From Guillardia theta CCMP2712 (Eukaryota > Cryptophyceae > Pyrenomonadales > Geminigeraceae), in contig NW_005434599.1 of the NCBI RefSeq assembly GCF_000315625.1, forward strand, positions 352,595 to 416,594: DNA of 64,000 nt, given 5' to 3'. The notes under the pieces were generated by a model that did not search any database, was not told the origin of the DNA, and saw only the letters and a list, made by a program, of their open reading frames with translations. Numbering within the stretch: the first letter of the stretch is position 1; each line of letters starts with the position of its first letter. The position numbers and the translations under genes are program-made. Below, piece by piece: positions 58,258 through 64,000 of this stretch.

Positions 58258-58767
58258 TCTCTCAAACCCGTTCTACTCCGTTACCAAGGCGACTCATGAA
58301 GGAGACCTGTTCAGGCATGCATGGCAAGCTGGGAAGTTGAACTGTTCTTAGCAGAAACGAACAGAAGCTATCTATCCGTCTGTCAAGAGCTGCCAGTCCT
58401 CCATAAAAGCCCAATCGCTCCGTTCCCTCGCCATGCCCACCCAACGGTCGACCCCACCACCCCCATCCACCTGAGAGACCAACAAAATACTACCCCTACC
58501 TCACATAACTCCTTAGAACCACCCCTACCCCCAAAACAACCTTTCAGTACCCCTGCATTTGTCATTTCCCGCCTGAGGTTCACCACCTACCCCCCTGCAA
58601 ACCCTCGACGCATGAGGGTCCCCAAGAAATAGATGATTACTCAACAAATGTAAACGGTGCGCCTCAGAGCTCTGTGGTACAAAACTTGCACCCGGGGCCC
58701 GGGGGCCGGGCGGCCTAGCAAGTTCGGAGTCACTTAGGGACCGTTACATTGTCCGTTATCATCAACC
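58258..58767. promoter_or_regulatory. Composite element between divergent TTLL and WW-protein genes
   Basis: TACCCC/ACCCCTACC words from 58440 to 58600 are followed by a compact GC island (CCCGGGGCCCGGGGGCCGGG) with GGAGTCACTTAG at 58690-58735, ending 30 bp before the next ATG. Same layout as the element at 41.6-42.4 kb. Confidence 0.5.
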
Positions 58768-59245
58768 ATGGCAGCTTCTACGGCGAGGGCAGGTCTGGTG
58801 GCGGCTCAGAGGTGGTGGGGGAAGAGAGTTGGGGAGCGACTGCTGTCTTCCTCTCCCTCCCCCTACAACTCTCAGAACACTCACTCAAGCCATCCCAACA
58901 AGAGCCAGCCCCTCACTCCTCCCCCGCCATACGTTGGTGGCGGCAGCCAGGTGACACTCCTGCTTCAGACCTCGTATGCTGACCGTTGTCCAGCAGATGA
59001 GCAAGGATGTCACTAACATAGAGGATCCTTGGACAGCCGTTTCGGACCCCAAGACTGGTGGGACATACTACTGGAACAGGTTGACTAATGAAACAACGAT
59101 GGTTGGCGAAGCGAAGCCTTTGGGCATGTACCGCAATGGACCTCCACAACAGTCGCAGGAGAGCTTCGGAGGCATGCTGATCAACTCGCTTGCCATCGGT
59201 GCAGGCATCACAGTCGCCTTCTCTTTCGTTAGATTCTTTTTCTAG
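58768..59245 (+). CDS. Small WW-like, tail-anchored protein
   Basis: Two exons (58768-58950 and 58994-59245) joined in phase, about 145 residues. The N terminus is basic and Ala-rich (MAASTARAGLVAAQRWW), like a mitochondrial or plastid presequence, then a Ser/Pro linker. A WW-type motif follows: PWTAVSDPKTGGTYYWNRL then TNETTMV, where the second conserved Trp is replaced by Met. The protein ends with a hydrophobic segment (LAIGAGITVAFSFVRFFF), so it probably sits in a membrane by its C terminus. WW domains bind Pro-rich peptides; loss of the second Trp may weaken this. Family not recognised. Confidence 0.75.
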
Positions 59246-59252
59246 AGTAACA

Positions 59253-62200
59253 TTACACGTCTGCTTTCGGCGTCTGGTCGAGCCTCAGAACAAGGTCTGC
59301 CCTGACATCATGCTTGACAGCTCCAGCTACTAGCTTGTCTCTGCCCGAGACTCCTCTCCTGTTGTCGCCGTCCTGCACTTCTTTCCTTGCTCGTGCTCTC
59401 CGGGATTCATGGTCTGAACGACCGCCATGATGTCGTGCTCCCTGCTGCCTATTGGTTTCCTCATTCTTCATTTCAGCCTGCTCGCGCCGCTTTGCTGTGA
59501 TGTTCGAGCGCTGTCTTCTCTCCTCATTGATCTCCTTGCCATGTCTTCTCTCCTTCTTTGGCTCTCTGTCCTGACGTCTTGCAAACTTGGTGTTGTCCTC
59601 AGAGGCATGGGAAGAAGCGCTCATCCTAGTGCTGGAGATGCTGGACAGCTTGTCCACGTCCCTCCGTCTTGCAGCAGTTCGAGACGTGACATCTCCTGCT
59701 TCACTTCGTTCCAATTGATGTGACGCTGTCTTATCGCTCCTCTCCTCCCCTTCCTCTTTGGAACGCGCCCTCCTCCCCTCCTGAGAGGTCGAAGTTCGAG
59801 AGGTGCGGAGCCTGCCATGCTTCGAGACGGGAGTTTCAGATCGGACGTCTGAAGTGACGTCTTGAGGAGCCGGCGGTTTCAACCCGTTCCCTTTCAGTCT
59901 TTCCCTTGACTTGGAGCTGTCGTCTCCTCCCCGGATGAGCGACTTCTTCTCCTTCCCCCTTCTCTCCTGCTCGCCTCCCCCTCCTGCCGTGTGCTCTTGC
60001 TCGTTGCTGGTGCCATCCTTGACATGGTTGCCCGTCGTCTCCGGCGGATCCACCAAGGACTTGAGGTCTGTGGTGCTGTCGTACATCCTGCTACAATCGT
60101 GACTACAACCATGGGGCTCGGAGCCTCCAGCAAGGTTCACCGTGTAAGGGAGCTCGCACGTCGTGACCCTCTCCGTGACAGCGACCTGACAAGTCGCAGG
60201 TCACTCGCAGTGTTGGGTGGGCAAAGGACTCACTTGAGCATTGACTTCCTGCGCTCAGCCTCGGCCAGGAAGCTCGTCTTGCGTCGGACCTTGACGCACC
60301 AAACTTTCCTGGGACGAGGTCATCCATTTTAACGCATATCAGTCATTGGCTACCAGATGTTGGCAAACTGAAGGTAGGTAAGATTGGCTGTGCCAGGCAC
60401 GATGGCGATGTTTTTGGTCAGGCCGTAGCCAATCTGAGACATGATGACAGAGACAACGAGGTTGATGACGACGAAGTTTGCGATGGCGATGAAGAGAGGG
60501 ATGAAAGCGTAGGCCTGACCAGAGCCGTCAGCTATGAGCGATGGGTCCTGATACTTGAAGGGCCAACTTACCGTCATAGATCCGCAGGTAGAGTCGCAGT
60601 CTGTCGACCGTGAGCATGAGATCAAGGAGCCGTCGGCGATCTGCGCGGGGGGGACTTAGAAAGAGGCTGCACCACCTGCTGATCAAACCATCTGCAGCTC
60701 TGTCCCGGTCACGCAGCCTTGAAACAGATGTCGGAGCTTAACAAGATAGACCTGATCTCTACCTCAGCTGCACATCTCCTCATTGCATCCCTGACCTCTT
60801 GCTCAAGCGTGTCCTTGGCCGTCCTGCACTGAGCAAGAAGCTCCTTGGCCGCTTCAAGGTAGCCTCCATCGTAGAATCAGCAGGCGCGAAGGAGATGATC
60901 TACCCGCGGTACCTTCCTTGCGAGGGTAGAGCGCAGAGGAGGTCCCGTACATCTTGAGCAGAGGAGACCTGTGCAGATTTCAATTCTCTCCTCAGGCTGG
61001 GACAGCCTACCAGGAATCTCCGCTCGCCATGCGGAAGAGGGTCAGGAACGCAACCCCGAGGTTCCGGAAGGAAGCAGTGTACGGGAGGAGGAGCTGGGGT
61101 TGGAGCATTCTACATCTGAAGTCCAGAGGATCAGGGGCAAGGGAAGGAGAGCTTGACGCACCTGAACTGATGGATCTCGTCTCCTTGGACGCACATGTTC
61201 CCCATGAAGGAGATACAAATCACCCCGATGCAGAAGAAGAGGAGGAGGAGGAGTGCGCCGAGGTGCATGATCGTGACCCTCGACTTGACAATCCCTTTCA
61301 GCACTTGTCGAAGACTCTTGGGGATCGAAACTCGCTGGGGGAATGAGATCAGCTGCCGCCCTCCCTCAGACCACGTCTCATGTACCTTGGATGCTCGGAT
61401 CAGGCGGATAATGCGGAGAAGTCGGAAAATGCGAGCGAGGTTGGCGTTAAGGATGATGGATTGTGTACCCAGCGACTCGATTCCTGTGTTGATGAAGAAG
61501 ACGATGACGATGCCCCACTCGAGGAGAGACCATCTGTCAGGGCATCTCAGCGACAGGCGGGCCAACCACTCAGTCACTTGTCGAGGGTGAAGCGAGAGAG
61601 GTGGGTGGCGTAGAGCTCCATCGCCGTCATCACTGCGAAGACTTGACCGCAGAAGGAGTTGAGGCCCGTGGCGAGGTCCTGCCGGAGGTCAACGAGAGAG
61701 ACCAGGAGATGGAACAAACCTGTTGGCTCGTCGACATCTTGTAACTCGTTGCGGAGAGAGCAACGATCTGCGCGATCACCACTAGAGTTGTGAAAGCTTC
61801 CATTACGGGATGATTGAGAATCTGGTTGACGATCTGCCGACGGATGGAGGAAGTGCCGAAGATGACAGGGAGAGCTATCCTCTTGATCTTCTTGCGCGAG
61901 AAGTCTGAATCATGTCACTCGGCTCCGGCGCTGCAAGAGCGACTGACCTTGGGTCTCTATCATAGCGAGACGCTCCTTCATCTGAGTTTCTCTGAGGGCG
62001 ATCGAGTAGGATTTGACAAAGATGGCCGTGAACAAGCGCATGATGAAGAAGCCGACCTGCGCCGAACAAACAGGAAGTGAGTGAAGTGCGGGAGGACAGA
62101 AGTGAAAGAGAGTCTTGTGATCGGCTGTGAAGGGAATGGAGTCAACTCTGCGCATACATTACCATGATGATTGTCACGACCGACAACAGCATCATCTGTT

Positions 62201-64000
62201 GTTGTTTTCACGCATCAGTTCCCTTGCATGCAGCAAGATACATCACCGCAGGGCTGTACCAATTGTAGGGTCCAGTGGTGACTCCTAGAAAAAGGCAGGA
62301 GGAGGATGAGGAGGAGGGGGCAGGAACTTGATCTCACCTGTCGAGTCGACGGTGTAGAACATGATCTGCTGCCATCCCGTGTCGAGAGTCCCAATGACGT
62401 ACATGGTGAGGATCGCGTCTCCGTACCAGTCTGAGCAGCTGGTGAGTGCGAGCAAGCTCCCAGCAGGAGATCCGACCGAAAGAGTAACTTCTCGACTGCC
62501 AGTGTCTCGTTTCCCCCGTCCCGTCCAGGCCCCGGCACTCGGAGTACTCCAACACAGAGGGGTCGGAGCAGTACACCACTTGCCCGTTGAGGAACTGCCG
62601 GCTACTGTCAGAGACCTGTAGTGCCTCTGCTACCCCAACCTGCATGCCGACTATGGCAGGGATGGAGAGAAAAGCGAACAAGATGACGGAGGTGATGAGG
62701 AGAGGGTAAAGAGCTTCTGAGAGGGCAGAGAAGAGCAGCGACAGGCCCTTGAGATGTTTCAAGGCTCTCAGTGGCCGCAACCCTCGAAGAAGCCTCAGGA
62801 CCTGTCATAACTCACTGTCACACCTGCTGGCTCTCTCATCTTCACACACACAACACATCTCATCATGCACAAACATCGCGCAACGTCTACCTCTCCTCTC
62901 CTCTCTCACTTACTTTGAACGCGCCGGTGCCCTGCACTGCCCCGCTGCGAGACAAGATCTCGTCTAACATAGCCGTGCAAACAATGACGAAGTCTGCAAG
63001 GTACAGGATGTCAAACGAGGAATCAGTGACTTTTAGACGGCACCGAGTCTGTTCCAGTCCTCTTTGAAGTAAGATTCAGCAGATAGGACAATCACCTGCA
63101 TGCCCCAAAGTCAGTCGCAGTACCTCAGATCGACCTTCACCTTTGCGAGGAATTCAAACGCGAAGATGAAGTTGAGAACTGTGTTGGAAGTATCGAGAAA
63201 GAGTCGCTCGTTCGGCTGTATTCCCGGCCTGTCCAACAGTCAAGTGTGTGTAGAAGCAGTCACCCGTCATGCCACCTCTCGAGCGACAGAAGAATGCAGG
63301 AGGCCAAGGTACAGAAGGCAATGAGCCGATTGAAGTGTCGGTTCCATATCAACCTCCGAACGAGCTTTCGGAACGGGTGCAAGGGAGGCAGGAAGTACAA
63401 GGAGTCAGGTAGTTCGAGGATGTACCTGTTGCTCTCAAGTCAAGCCCGTACCAACAATCTGAAATAGCCGTACAGATGCTCTTCCAGCGCCTGCTTTCGT
63501 TGTTGCAGTCTGCGAACTTCCGCTAGGTACCTTGAAATGGAATCAGCTCATGTAAAGACGAAGCTTGGGTCAGAGACCACTGATGACTTTGCTGGTTTCG
63601 TCGAACCTCCTTGGCTTGTTCGTTCAATGTTGCTATCTCTGCCTCCAAGCTCTTTATCACAGTTTGAACCTGAGACGCAGCCAAAGTATATCGCAGTCTT
63701 CTGAATTCCGGAGTATTCCGGAACGTGGACTGCGAACGCGAGTAAGAACAAACAGACGAGAGGATGGAGGACCTCGTCGTCGAACAAGTGCTCTTTCTGG
63801 GCAGCAAGCATCAGCCGCACCATCTTTGCCTGTTTCTTCTGCTCCTTCTTCTTCCACGCAGCTGTTTGAGACTTGTATGCTTTCTCCCACAGGAAGTTTT
63901 GGAACTGCCTTGCTTTCTCAAGAACGTTCTCCTTGAACTCGGCTTCCGCCACTCGCTTCTTTGCCTTTCGGTTCCCTATCCCTCGCTGCTGCAAGATCGC
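59253..64000 (-). CDS. Voltage-gated cation channel, C-terminal part with two 6-TM domains (partial)
   Basis: The gene enters from the right edge, so its N terminus is missing. Reading 64000 downward: a Lys/Glu coiled stretch (KARQFQNFLWEKAY..), then one six-helix domain with S2 LNFIFAFEFLAK, S4 voltage sensor VLRLLRGLRPLRALKHL, S5, pore motif IGTLDTGWQQIM (about 62400-62350) and S6 VGFFIMRLFTAIFVKSY. A short linker leads to a second domain: S4 NLARIFRLLRIIRLIR, S5 ALLLLLFFCIGVICI, pore LTLFRMASGDSW (about 61040-61008), an unusual 50-60-residue helical insert after the pore (YLEAAKELLAQCRTAKDTLE), and S6 IANFVVINLVVSVIM. A long charged tail ends at 59253. Resembles the second half of four-domain NaV/CaV/NALCN channels; both visible filters use Asp. 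Introns about 45-90 bp. Confidence 0.8.

Overview
This window is nuclear DNA of a unicellular alga with a red-type secondary plastid, most likely a cryptophyte such as Guillardia theta. The grounds are: most genes are cut by many short GT-AG introns (often 40-60 bp); at least one protein carries a bipartite plastid presequence with Phe at the predicted signal-peptide cleavage site (gene at 8149) and a second has a similar presequence (start 19214); peroxisomal, mitochondrial and flagellar-type genes lie side by side; there are no operons and no bacterial signals. The species call is an inference. All products were read by eye from spliced translations, so exon borders are predictions.

Layout. 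1-1025: pyrimidine/purine low complexity. 1026-2883(-): TRIC (TMEM38) cation channel. 5179-7571(+): ammonium transporter. 8149-10817(+): plastid-targeted SAP / 195-bp-repeat / EF-hand-like / WW protein. 10928-12967(-): WD40 protein. 13759-15641(-): fucosyltransferase (GT37)-like enzyme. 16174-19214(-): FAD monooxygenase with a plastid-type leader. 20307-20836(+): small orphan. 20995-22250(-): peroxin PEX3. 22804-24676(+): alpha/beta hydrolase. 24824-26280(-) and 26865-27984(+): divergent pair of membrane-anchored coiled-coil proteins. 28051-30334(-): TruD/PUS7 pseudouridine synthase. 30493-30876(-): CHCHD7/COX23. 31650-35784(+): large helical protein, tentatively BROMI/TBC1D32. 37030-38058(+): unrecognised helical protein. 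38272-41199(-): intronless, AT-richer RRM / HEPN-like / kinase / SAM protein. 42434-43592(+): short-chain dehydrogenase. 43717-44901(-): disordered orphan. 45793-47900(-): ankyrin/coiled-coil protein with signal peptide. 48199-49654(-): replication factor C subunit (RFC4-type). 50455-52400(-): mitochondrial SHMT. 53912-55398(+): COQ5 methyltransferase. 55451-58257(-): TTLL polyglutamylase. 58768-59245(+): tail-anchored WW protein. 59253-64000(-): C-terminal half of a voltage-gated cation channel, running off the right edge.

Between gene 5' ends a composite element recurs: TACCC/GGGTA-rich tracts next to very GC-rich CGGCCC/GGGCCC islands that often contain TGAGTCA/TGACTCA-like heptamers. It occurs near 3.5-4.7, 13.5-14.0, 19.6, 41.6-42.4, 45.0, 47.9-48.2, 49.7-50.0, 52.9-53.9 and 58.4-58.7 kb, nearly always upstream of a gene start or between divergent genes, and is probably a promoter class or a dispersed repeat used as one.

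The genes do not form one pathway; they are ordinary housekeeping, organelle and signalling genes. The most unusual item is the RNA-binding/HEPN-like/kinase/SAM protein, whose composition and lack of introns set it apart from its neighbours.
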